Part shown: positions 8,117 to 15,201 of the stretch, piece by piece | Layout of the letters: every line of letters starts with the position of its first letter | Position numbering within the stretch: position 1 is the first letter of the stretch | Assembly (NCBI GenBank): GCA_002506875.1 | Contig: DAYJ01000128.1 | Coordinates: 1-20,573 of the forward strand | Direction of reading: 5' to 3' | Origin: Euryarchaeota archaeon UBA40 | GTDB lineage: Archaea > Thermoplasmatota > Poseidoniia > Poseidoniales > Thalassarchaeaceae | DNA length: 20,573 nucleotides | Position numbers and translations under genes: made by a program | Notes under the pieces: generated by a model | What the model saw: the letters and a program-made list of their open reading frames with translations, nothing else | Database searches by the model: none | What the model was told of the DNA's origin: nothing

Positions 8117-8211
8117 GGCAGAATTAAGTCATTGACGCGGGTGTGAAGCAAGTCCCTTTGCCCTATCCCGGGACCAACCGTGGACATGGGCTTGGATTTG
8201 GAGTGATTAAA

Positions 8212-9450
8212 ATGACGAACATCTTTGAAGCGGCGAGTCGTTCAAACTCAATGTTCTCAGATCGTCGAGTCTTTGACCCTCGCCACTCTCCCTCGACTCT
8301 CCGTCATCGAGATGCACAAGTACACGCCATGGTACTCAACCTGGCGGACGCTCTTGAAGGCCACATCCCAGGTAACATGATTCTCTACGGCACGACAGGT
8401 GCAGGGAAGACTGCAGCCGCCCGATTCGTAATCCAACAACTTGAGGAAAGGGCAGAAGCGATTGGTAGTAGTGTGACATCACATGAGGTGAATGCCCAGC
8501 ATACTAACACCCGCTATAGGGTGCTACACAGTATCGCCACCCGACTCTGGGAGAAAGGCGATGTCACTATTCCATTCACAGGATGGCCTGCAGACAGGGT
8601 CCTTGAGGAAACCGTTCGTCGCATGGACCGACGATCAGGAGTCCATGTCATTGTTCTCGACGAAATGGATCGCCTTGCAACACAATCCGAGGAACAGTTG
8701 CTCTACGATCTAACCACTCTGAACGTACTCCTGAGTACGGCGCGAGCCTCAATCATTGGAATCAGTAACGACTTCTCATTTACCGACTCACTGACCGGCC
8801 CCATACGTTCTCGACTAGCAGCAGAAGATATTGTGTTCACACCTTACACTGCTGACCAAGTCAATGACATTCTGATTGATCGGGCAACAGATGGCCTTCG
8901 CGAAGGAACCTGGGATGAATCTGGAATCAGGTTGTGTGCCGACCTAGCTGCGAAGGAACATGGTGATGCAAGGAGGGCAATCGACCTTCTTCGTGTATCC
9001 GCACAACGTGCGGAGATTGGTGATGCAAACAGTATCAATATCGAACATGTAATCAGCGCTCAAGCCCAAATGGAACAGGATCGCGCCATAACGCTCATGC
9101 AAGGCCTTCCTGAGCACCAGAAATTGATTCTGATGTCTATCCTCATCAATCAGAGAAACGGCGTTCACACCCAAAATAGTGGAACAATATGGGAAACCTA
9201 CACTCAAGCTTGCTCCCGCGCGGGCTTCAGGCCATTGACATCACGGCGTGTATCTACAATCATCAACGAGTTCGATTCAGCAGGTCTCGCACATGTAAGA
9301 AATGTCTTCCTAGGCCGCCATGGAAGAACGAAGCATGTGTATAGCCTCATCCCAAAGGGAATCGATGCAATACAGATTCTATCCCAAGATAATCCAGGCC
9401 TCGAAGCGGCATCCAAGGGTGCCTACAAACTCCAGAAAAGGCTTGGATAA
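8212..9450 (+). CDS. cdc6: Orc1/Cdc6 replication initiator
   Basis: The 412-residue AAA+ ATPase binds and opens archaeal replication origins. Motifs are Walker A GTTGAGKT (60-67), Walker B VIVLDEMDRLA (146-156), sensor 1 GISND (183-187), the PIRSRLAAEDIVFTPY segment with candidate arginine finger (197-212) and sensor 2 HGDARRAIDLLR (250-261). A C-terminal winged-helix domain follows (about 305-412), ending with strands and helices like GLAHVRNVFLGRHGRTKHVYSL. I chose ATG 8212 because GGAGTGA (8200-8206) lies 5 nt upstream and MTNIF is a natural N-terminus. A GTG at 8143 would add 23 residues with no family character. The upstream 157-nt intergenic region is AT-rich and could include origin sequence, as archaeal origins often lie beside this gene. 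Length is normal for the family. Confidence 0.95.
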   Translation: MTNIFEAASRSNSMFSDRRVFDPRHSPSTLRHRDAQVHAMVLNLADALEGHIPGNMILYGTTGAGKTAAARFVIQQLEERAEAIGSSVTSHEVNAQHTNTRYRVLHSIATRLWEKGDVTIPFTGWPADRVLEETVRRMDRRSGVHVIVLDEMDRLATQSEEQLLYDLTTLNVLLSTARASIIGISNDFSFTDSLTGPIRSRLAAEDIVFTPYTADQVNDILIDRATDGLREGTWDESGIRLCADLAAKEHGDARRAIDLLRVSAQRAEIGDANSINIEHVISAQAQMEQDRAITLMQGLPEHQKLILMSILINQRNGVHTQNSGTIWETYTQACSRAGFRPLTSRRVSTIINEFDSAGLAHVRNVFLGRHGRTKHVYSLIPKGIDAIQILSQDNPGLEAASKGAYKLQKRLG

Positions 9451-9501
9451 GACGCAGTCTCATCCGGCAACGGTTAAGACGACCTCTCCGGTCGAACGGT
9501 C

Positions 9502-10050
9502 ATGGCGGATGATGCGGTCGACGAGGTTAGCCCCTCCTTCATTCCAGAATCGCCCACACTTGGGCGCATCCTGACAAGTATAGGTATCTGGGCTCTGCTC
9601 GTCGATGTGATCAATATCCTGTATGGCGCATACGCTGCGGGACAGAAGGTTGTCTGGGCTGGATTCCTAACGTATGGATACCTTGCAGACAACACACACG
9701 TAACCCACGATGGAACTGTCTTCAGTTCAGGTGACATGGTGTTTACCGCCATGGCTCTCGCCTGCCTCGGGCTTGGATTCATGATTCTACAATCTACTGA
9801 GGAAAATGGGTTTGTTGGATGGTTGCAAAGTTTCCTTACCCTCGACCGCTGGACGCCTTTCTTTGACGCAAGTAATGGAACCAACAAGATGATTGGTAAC
9901 TGGATGACCTTGATTGGACTCATATTCTATTTCGGATGGTCTGGAATGAACATGACTTGGGTCGACCCGGGTGTTTACGCGATTACCATTCCTCTAATCG
10001 GGTTTGGCATCATGCTTCCACACCTCGATTCTGATGCAGAAGATGCTTGA
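9502..10050 (+). CDS. Multi-pass membrane protein of unknown function
   Basis: I do not recognise a family. The 182-residue product starts at ATG 9502 with a short acidic tail (MADDAVDEV). It then shows about four or five hydrophobic segments: 23-45 (ILTSIGIWALLVDVINILYG), a weaker one at 49-63, 80-98 (VFTAMALACLGLGFMIL), 130-150 (MIGNWMTLIGLIFYFGWSG) and 157-176 (YAITIPLIGFGIMLPH). Loops between the second and third segments contain polar residues (DNTHVTHDGTVFSSGD). The C-terminus is acidic (DSDAEDA). There are no conserved catalytic-looking residues. It follows orc1 by 51 nt and its stop codon abuts that of the convergent glycosyltransferase gene. No transporter signature is visible. Confidence 0.7.
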   Translation: MADDAVDEVSPSFIPESPTLGRILTSIGIWALLVDVINILYGAYAAGQKVVWAGFLTYGYLADNTHVTHDGTVFSSGDMVFTAMALACLGLGFMILQSTEENGFVGWLQSFLTLDRWTPFFDASNGTNKMIGNWMTLIGLIFYFGWSGMNMTWVDPGVYAITIPLIGFGIMLPHLDSDAEDA

Positions 10051-11031
10051 TTACCGGTGTCCTGCACGGCCAAGAATTGCATCTATGATGCCTTGACCGA
10101 CTCCCAGCCAGATAGCAACACTCCAAAGGATTCGAATCCGTGACCACGGTACTGCAAACATGGTAATTTCCACGAATATCCCCAATAGAGCAATTGTTGG
10201 GTAATCGTAGCAAAGCAATTTGACAGCAAGTGACCATAACCCCAACATAGGAAGTATGAGGGATATGATAGCACCATCTGAGATGAAATCATGATTCATC
10301 GTCAAGTTTTCAGATGTCTTAACTCCACGAAACCCATATCGCCGAATAATTCTGAAATGAGCGCGAGCATCTCGACATCTCTTCTTGAGGAACCGTAAGA
10401 GACCCTCCTCTGCCACATGTTGGACCGTTGCTTCAGGGACATAGAGAATGGTTCCTCCATTCTGGATCATCCGGATACTGACCTCCATATCTTCTGCATG
10501 AAACCACTCAGGTGAAAAACCACCAATTGAACGAAGCATATCAGCACGAAACATGGAACATGGGCCATTGGCAAGTGATACGATTTTATCGCGACTCGCA
10601 TACTTCTTCGCGATGACCTCTGAACGAAGACGAGAAATTCGACTTGATCCCGGTGCGAATACAGTCCGGCCTGTCAAGGCGACTACATCCTCGCTTTCTA
10701 GACCAGACAAGTGAGTAAGCATCGTACTAATCCAGTTATAATCCGGACGGCAATCGATATCTGTAATCGCAATCCATTCTCCAGCAGCTTCGTTCACAGC
10801 ACGATTACGGCCGGCTGATAGACCCACTCTTCCTTGACTACGAACGAGAAGTTCGAGACCACCGTCAGAGGGTGGTAAAAATGACTGCATCCGTTCCAAT
10901 GTTGCATCATTTGAACCGTCATCCACTGCTATGATCTGCAATGGTCGGTAATCCTGAGCACAGAGCGAGGAAAGACAATCCTCCACCCAATCTTCAGCAT
11001 CACGCGCACATACAGTGATAGTGATGAGCAT
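10051..11031 (-). CDS. Membrane-associated family 2 glycosyltransferase
   Basis: The product (326 residues from ATG 11031; a GTG one codon earlier is possible) is a GT-A fold glycosyltransferase that transfers sugar from an activated nucleotide sugar. It shows the N-terminal ITITVCARDAEDWVEDCLSS strand-helix, the nucleotide-binding DDGSNDAT (about 37-44), SAGRNRAVNEAAGEW, the metal-binding DIDCRPD (DxD, about 91-97), NGPCSMFRADMLRSIGGF and the acceptor-side AEDME motif with the acidic catalytic base. Two or three hydrophobic helices near the C-terminus (about 250-270, 275-295 and 300-318) anchor it to the membrane. It could act in surface glycan or glycolipid synthesis, or in N-glycosylation. 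Its ATG overlaps the stop of the CoaD fusion gene (TGATG), so the two are probably translationally coupled, although no pathway link is obvious. Confidence 0.88.
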   Translation of the reverse strand: MLITITVCARDAEDWVEDCLSSLCAQDYRPLQIIAVDDGSNDATLERMQSFLPPSDGGLELLVRSQGRVGLSAGRNRAVNEAAGEWIAITDIDCRPDYNWISTMLTHLSGLESEDVVALTGRTVFAPGSSRISRLRSEVIAKKYASRDKIVSLANGPCSMFRADMLRSIGGFSPEWFHAEDMEVSIRMIQNGGTILYVPEATVQHVAEEGLLRFLKKRCRDARAHFRIIRRYGFRGVKTSENLTMNHDFISDGAIISLILPMLGLWSLAVKLLCYDYPTIALLGIFVEITMFAVPWSRIRILWSVAIWLGVGQGIIDAILGRAGHR

Positions 11032-12038
11032 CACTTCGACTCCGTTGACTGGAACGCATCAAGAAAACGACGAGCCCTATATTTGGCGGCTAAATCCACA
11101 CGACGGACGACGATTCCCTCTCCTGGCTGACCATACATGATGACTGTACCAAGAGGGCAGATTAGAATCAAAGGAATCGGAGAAAGATCTTCCTCTCCTT
11201 CAACATCGATGACCGTGGGGCCATCCCAATCCATAGCATCTCGACAAGCTTCGTACATAGACCGCGTTAGCGTTCCTGCTGGGTTGACCGCATAGAAGCG
11301 TTTAGACTCATCAAGAGCAATCCGAGATGATGGACTCCATTCCTGCCTTTTCGTACAACCGTCGATGACAGCAACACGCGGGATATGGCCACCCTCTTCG
11401 AGAGATAGAACGGTGACATCCCCAACTGCGACAATCATCGATTTATCCTTCACAGTTGAAAGAGCGGATTCAAGGGCGATGGATGGATTATCCTCTGGGC
11501 CCTTGTGCAACGTTCCCAAAGGTTGTTTCAATTCATCATCAAGGACTGCAGGCATATACCGAACAGTATCGAAATCCGATGCCTGAATCCAGAGATTTCC
11601 AGATGGTGAGACAATACCGCTCCTAATTCGTGATGATGAAAGAATCTCCCCTGCTTCATCGATGAAATGCGCCACAACCACAATTTCCAACGGTTTCAAT
11701 GCCGCTTCAATACGCATCTGGTTGATTCGCTCACATCCATCGAGTGTTTCAGATGTGCAACCAATGACTACACAATCTTCCCGATGTGGCGCAGGTCCTA
11801 ATGGATCATCTAACATGTGTACTGAAGCCTGAACTCCAGTCTGTTCAATAAATGTAGAAAGTGATTCAAAGCGTTGGTCGTAGGATTGGACCTGATTTCC
11901 CTTCGCTGAAGCCATACTGTCTGAAGTCACATGAATCTCAAGATTATCGCAGCGTGCGGCGACCTCTTCGATCAGGCGATGATGGCCTACATGGAGGCGA
12001 TCGAACGTTCCACCAAGAAGGCCGATCCGTTCGCTCAT
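11031..12038 (-). CDS. coaD: Bifunctional phosphopantetheine adenylyltransferase / GTP-dependent dephospho-CoA kinase
   Basis: The 335-residue protein joins the last two steps of CoA synthesis. Residues 1-160 are an archaeal PPAT: GLLGGTFDRLHVGHH (6-20), the nucleotidyltransferase T/HxGH signature, and SSSRIRSG (134-141), the counterpart of ISSTxIR. Residues 165-335 match the archaeal DUF359 family, shown in Thermococcus to be a GTP-dependent dephospho-CoA kinase. Its motifs are VGDVTV (205-210), VIDGCTKR (224-231), VNPAGT (251-256), VEGEEDL (279-285) and CPLGTVIMYGQPGEG (294-308). The combined size equals the sum of two stand-alone enzymes. I chose ATG 12038 because PPAT begins there; the open frame continues upstream to 12233, but that part overlaps the structured RNA region and has no family character. 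The human enzyme fuses PPAT to an unrelated kinase, so the fusion here is convergent. It overlaps the glycosyltransferase gene by one base. Confidence 0.9.
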   Translation of the reverse strand: MSERIGLLGGTFDRLHVGHHRLIEEVAARCDNLEIHVTSDSMASAKGNQVQSYDQRFESLSTFIEQTGVQASVHMLDDPLGPAPHREDCVVIGCTSETLDGCERINQMRIEAALKPLEIVVVAHFIDEAGEILSSSRIRSGIVSPSGNLWIQASDFDTVRYMPAVLDDELKQPLGTLHKGPEDNPSIALESALSTVKDKSMIVAVGDVTVLSLEEGGHIPRVAVIDGCTKRQEWSPSSRIALDESKRFYAVNPAGTLTRSMYEACRDAMDWDGPTVIDVEGEEDLSPIPLILICPLGTVIMYGQPGEGIVVRRVDLAAKYRARRFLDAFQSTESK

Positions 12039-12048
12039 GCCCCTAGGT

Positions 12049-12367
12049 AGAGTCGGAGTGAATTGAAACATCCGACAGAGTCTGTGTCCCGGGGCGTAAC
12101 TTCCCGCTTCATCGCCGTAGCTCACGGGCCTGACCCTGCCCCAGGACGTCTGTCGGACGGATTGGTTGTCCCATGAATCATCCCATTCGGTCAACCGGGG
12201 ACCCATAGTCCGTCCAGCCGTCGTTTGCCTCACGGATCATCCCAGATGGTCCCCGTGAACTTCGATCGACGGCGAATCCCCGAACGTGGTACCGAACGTC
12301 ATCCTTCCTTCCGGCGAGGGAGGTCGTCAGCACGGTGTTGCAGTCGGGGCAAGCATACTCCGACTCC
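12049..12367 (-). ncRNA. Large structured RNA, unassigned class (ncRNA or 5' leader)
   Basis: This gene-free stretch, visibly GC-richer than its surroundings, folds by eye on the minus strand. P1: 12357-12366 pairs with 12050-12059, 10 perfect bp, plus a G.U at 12367/12049. P2: 12344-12349 with 12278-12283, 6 bp. P3: 12267-12273 with 12217-12223, 7 bp, enclosing P3a 12252-12259 with 12229-12236, 8 bp including two G.U. P4: 12209-12216 with 12154-12161, 8 bp including one U.G, enclosing 12192-12196/12164-12168 and 12185-12188/12175-12178. P5: 12138-12147 with 12086-12095, 10 bp including one U.G. P2 to P5 are sequential arms inside P1. All wobbles would be A/C mismatches on the plus strand, so the minus strand is the RNA. 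I found no RNase P CR-I/CR-V motif and no SRP helix 8 motif. It ends 10 nt before the coaD fusion start codon. Confidence 0.68.
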
Positions 12368-12376
12368 GTTCCGTTA

Positions 12377-14917
12377 TCAATTCACCGATACAGTACTCGA
12401 GGGCGGTCTGGCGGACACTCTGCCAAGCAGTTGCATAATCGCAGGAGAACCATCAACATCGATTAGATGATGAGAAGAAGGCCACTGCTCTACTGGACGA
12501 CAAAGCCAACCTACGTGACGATGCGTAGAGCCTAGACGAGGTGGGCGGTCCGCCCTCATATCCTCGATTGCTTGGGCTGCATCGATTAAGGAATCCTGTA
12601 CCGCTTCATCGAATCGGGTAGACGATAGGAGACGTCGAATTCGATCTGAAAGACTTGGACGGAAACCTGGATGAATACCCGGAGGGGCTAGGGGCAAAGC
12701 AACCTCCGAATCGAGAGGTTGGAAGAGAAGAGCCGGCCAAGGTGCTGGATTAAATGACAGTGCTGAACGACCAGACTCACTCTCGGTAAGGATTGTGAGG
12801 ACCTCAGCAGCGTGTGATGACCACCACGACCATGGTAAATGTTGGATGATGCGTATGATATCCCCTGTATCTGGGGCAGAACCAAATTCATTCCAATGCA
12901 TTAACAGTCTCCATGACTGTAAATCATGGTCGACTGGAAGAGTGTAGGATCTACGAATAAGAGATTCAGAGATTATCTCGATACCGCCCTTGCGAGATTC
13001 AGGATACACCGATAGCAGATGGGCAACACCTGACAAAGTATCAGAACAACGAATAGGTGGAGATTTAATCCAAGCATCGATTCCCCATCGAAGCAAATCA
13101 GCGGCTTCATTATTCGTTAACCATTGGGCAATTGATAGAAGGCATCCTGATGCCCAAGAACGCGTCTTCTCATCCTCAGCATACAACGCAATTCGACGCA
13201 TAATGCTGCGCTTCTCATCATCGACGATGAGAACTTCATTGAGATGTTGAACAAGAGCAAGCCTCCATTCATCCGAAGTAATCCATATGATCTCAGGGAT
13301 ACGTGGGATTGGAATCTGATTTACTGCAAGTAGACTCGACCAGTGATTTTCCATACGATCATGAGTCCTCTGCCAACGGTCAATCCGGTTCACATCACTC
13401 GATGCAATCCATGCTGCCAATGGGTTAACCCGTTCTATCGAATTAGCAAATTTTTCGTCACCATCGCCATGAATGGAGCAAGCATACAGGATTTGCTCCT
13501 CAGGAGTATCCTCAATCAATGGAGGACGCATGGATGTAGTGAAGGCAGTTGACATATCATCGAGTTCATCGGGACTATCTGGGACACTCCATCCAAGAGG
13601 TGGCCTAAACAAGGAAGGGGCACCATATCCAATATGCACGATACCTTCGGTTCCATCGGAACGAATCCATCGGAGATCAGGGAGACGATGGATGGGGTGG
13701 TGTTCGAGACGATCACCGCGTGTCATCTGGATTGTGGACCACGGTGCGATGAGAAGTCGTAAGTCCTCAGAACGATGAATCCTACGAGAGAGTACATCTG
13801 GCAACGGAGTTGGAACATCGAGGACTAATGGCATCGAAATCGATCGATTAAGAGCCCAGATAAGTAGAGCCTGGATGCCAGTCGTTGAAAGATCGTTAAT
13901 CGTGACGTAATCATAATCCCATTCTTCTGTGAATTCTCGCCCCCCAAAGTCATCTTTGAATCTACGAAGAGTCACATCAGATACTCTACGGGATCTACCG
14001 CCGGTACGGCCGCGCAGAATATGGTCCTGAAGCGCAACAAGCCGAGAGGAACGGGCCTGTGGTCGGAGGCGAGGGTGTACAATTTCTATCCAATCGGTTA
14101 GAATTCCGAGGGGCAAAGGTGTACTTTCCCTCTGAAGGATTCGACGACGACCGATTGAAAATGCACCATTACCTGCAATCTGAATAAGTTGCATGGACAC
14201 CTCATCAGAAGCGACTTGACTGACTACGGAGTTTACTGACATCGCAGGAGGACCATCGCGCCCTACTCGTCCTAACTGCCAAGCGGATGGATCGGCAGAC
14301 AGTGGATGTTCCTGACCATAAGATCCAGTATCTATTTCCACCCAACGGTTCAATGCAATACGATTGATTACAGCATCATCTAACAATCGAATCCGTAACA
14401 GACCAAAACTAGCGTCTAACCAACCTTCCAAGCGTTCAGGATTAGACCCCAAATGACCATCCATCCTCTCAAACATCTGATTGTAATGGCGTGAATTCCT
14501 TTCACGGGTTTCCGCGATTGTCCATGAACCATCAATCAATGGAAGGTGTACAACAGAAGATTCGACACGATCAGAGAGAACGAGAAGAGCATCCCGTCCA
14601 AGAATCGAGATGACTGCACCAGATTTTGGTTTCTGTTCCTCAAACAATCCTTCAGTAATCCGTGAAAGCTCATCTGACTCCAACATACTGAATCCAGAAG
14701 CAGTTAATGCAAGAGATGCCCCTCTACTTCCAGGGGCATCGGTTAGTTCGATGAGCCCTTCCTGACGCATCCGCTTGAGTTCCGTCGACACGTGAGGGAC
14801 ATGAAGACCTGCTCTCTGGGCAATCTCAGTCACAGTTCCGGATTCAACAGCGAGTTGAATGAGGATAAGGCGACGGTGTCGACCCCGAATCCTCGCGACC
14901 TTGATCGGATTCGCCAT
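12377..14917 (-). CDS. Very large winged-helix protein of unknown function
   Basis: The 846-residue product has an N-terminal winged-helix DNA-binding domain (about residues 8-80). GTVTEIAQRAGLHVPHVSTEL (27-47) is the helix-turn-helix, and QEGLIELTDAPGSRGASLALT is the wing, as in MarR/ArsR-type regulators. The following 760 residues match nothing I recognise. They are rich in Trp, Ile and Arg. Residues about 90-260 look alpha/beta (AVISILGRDALLVL, then SSVVHLPLIDGSWTIAETRE). Residues about 430-800 look helical, with a repeat-like feel (LLSIAQWLTNNEAADLLRW, VAHLLSVYPESRKGG, VLTILTESESG). No ATPase motif is visible. ATG 14917 is about 45 nt downstream of a good minus-strand TATA box. The next gene downstream is the structured RNA and CoaD fusion. 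A regulator or DNA-bound scaffold is the best guess. Confidence 0.75.
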   Translation of the reverse strand: MANPIKVARIRGRHRRLILIQLAVESGTVTEIAQRAGLHVPHVSTELKRMRQEGLIELTDAPGSRGASLALTASGFSMLESDELSRITEGLFEEQKPKSGAVISILGRDALLVLSDRVESSVVHLPLIDGSWTIAETRERNSRHYNQMFERMDGHLGSNPERLEGWLDASFGLLRIRLLDDAVINRIALNRWVEIDTGSYGQEHPLSADPSAWQLGRVGRDGPPAMSVNSVVSQVASDEVSMQLIQIAGNGAFSIGRRRILQRESTPLPLGILTDWIEIVHPRLRPQARSSRLVALQDHILRGRTGGRSRRVSDVTLRRFKDDFGGREFTEEWDYDYVTINDLSTTGIQALLIWALNRSISMPLVLDVPTPLPDVLSRRIHRSEDLRLLIAPWSTIQMTRGDRLEHHPIHRLPDLRWIRSDGTEGIVHIGYGAPSLFRPPLGWSVPDSPDELDDMSTAFTTSMRPPLIEDTPEEQILYACSIHGDGDEKFANSIERVNPLAAWIASSDVNRIDRWQRTHDRMENHWSSLLAVNQIPIPRIPEIIWITSDEWRLALVQHLNEVLIVDDEKRSIMRRIALYAEDEKTRSWASGCLLSIAQWLTNNEAADLLRWGIDAWIKSPPIRCSDTLSGVAHLLSVYPESRKGGIEIISESLIRRSYTLPVDHDLQSWRLLMHWNEFGSAPDTGDIIRIIQHLPWSWWSSHAAEVLTILTESESGRSALSFNPAPWPALLFQPLDSEVALPLAPPGIHPGFRPSLSDRIRRLLSSTRFDEAVQDSLIDAAQAIEDMRADRPPRLGSTHRHVGWLCRPVEQWPSSHHLIDVDGSPAIMQLLGRVSARPPSSTVSVN

Positions 14918-14960
14918 TGCGCACTCAGAAGCGTCTGAGCCTCATTCATATTTCAATCTT

Positions 14961-14970
14961 GATATATTTC
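14961..14970 (-). promoter_or_regulatory. TATA box for the 846-residue winged-helix gene
   Basis: On the minus strand the sequence reads GAAATATATC, preceded by a purine-rich AATAA. This is a good archaeal TATA/BRE arrangement. Transcription would start near 14938-14940, giving a 5' leader of about 20 nt before ATG 14917. Confidence 0.5.
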
Positions 14971-14989
14971 TTATTCATCGAATGTTTAA

Positions 14990-15090
14990 GTTACAATTTG
15001 TTACATCAAAATGAGTAAGTGGGCTAAATGTTAGTACTGGCTAATCGTTAAATCAGAAAAATAAGGTATTTTCTGCGGCGAATGTGTAAC
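14990..15090. promoter_or_regulatory. Candidate operator: three GTTACA/TGTAAC copies
   Basis: GTTACA occurs at 14990-14995 and 15000-15005, exactly one helical turn (10 bp) apart, and as its complement TGTAAC at 15085-15090. The copies lie in the AT-rich divergent region between the large winged-helix gene (start 14917) and the paralogous small-protein pair (start 15202). A TATA-like ACTATATTCC at about 15089-15098 could serve the plus-strand pair. The repeats may be binding sites for one of the flanking winged-helix proteins. They are short, so chance is not excluded. Confidence 0.35.
15054..15075. repeat. Hairpin CAGAAAA...TTTTCTG
   Basis: CAGAAAA (15054-15060) and TTTTCTG (15069-15075) form a perfect 7-bp inverted repeat with an 8-nt loop, in the 284-nt gene-free stretch 14918-15201. 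A very similar hairpin lies upstream of orc1 (8084-8102). The rest of this stretch is AT-rich up to about 15100, then GC-richer with a run of seven C at 15123-15129, and shows no other gene. Confidence 0.4.
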
Positions 15091-15201
15091 TATATTCCAA
15101 AATGGCGGCGGTCATTTGATAACCCCCCCGACCATGGCGCTTACATCGGCTGGAGTTGTACATTGCGACGATTGTGCCGGTAGAGACCTGGAGGCCCGGA
15201 A

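Noticed and set aside
8143..8211. GTG start extending Orc1/Cdc6 by 23 residues
   Set aside because: The ATG at 8212 has a well-placed GGAGTGA and a natural N-terminus; the extra residues have no family match.
12039..12233. N-terminal extension of the CoaD fusion by 65 residues to an in-frame ATG at 12233
   Set aside because: The PPAT fold starts at ATG 12038, the extension has no family character, and it would have to translate through the 3' half of the structured RNA.
12049..12367. RNase P RNA or SRP RNA as identity of the structured segment
   Set aside because: The universal RNase P CR-I and CR-V sequences and the SRP helix 8 motif were not found on either strand. The multibranch layout differs from the rod-like SRP RNA. 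A divergent member cannot be fully excluded without a covariance search.
12198..12376. A minus-strand frame with a CPDC zinc-ribbon-like motif inside the structured RNA
   Set aside because: No ATG, GTG or TTG lies between the in-frame upstream stop and the motif, the frame is under 60 codons, and only one Cys pair is present.
13473..13778. A 101-codon plus-strand open frame inside the large winged-helix gene, and similar shadows elsewhere (e.g. 7244-7696 minus, 9474-9923 minus, 956-1321 minus)
   Set aside because: They lie antisense to strongly supported genes, have no recognisable domains and have compositions typical of shadow frames.
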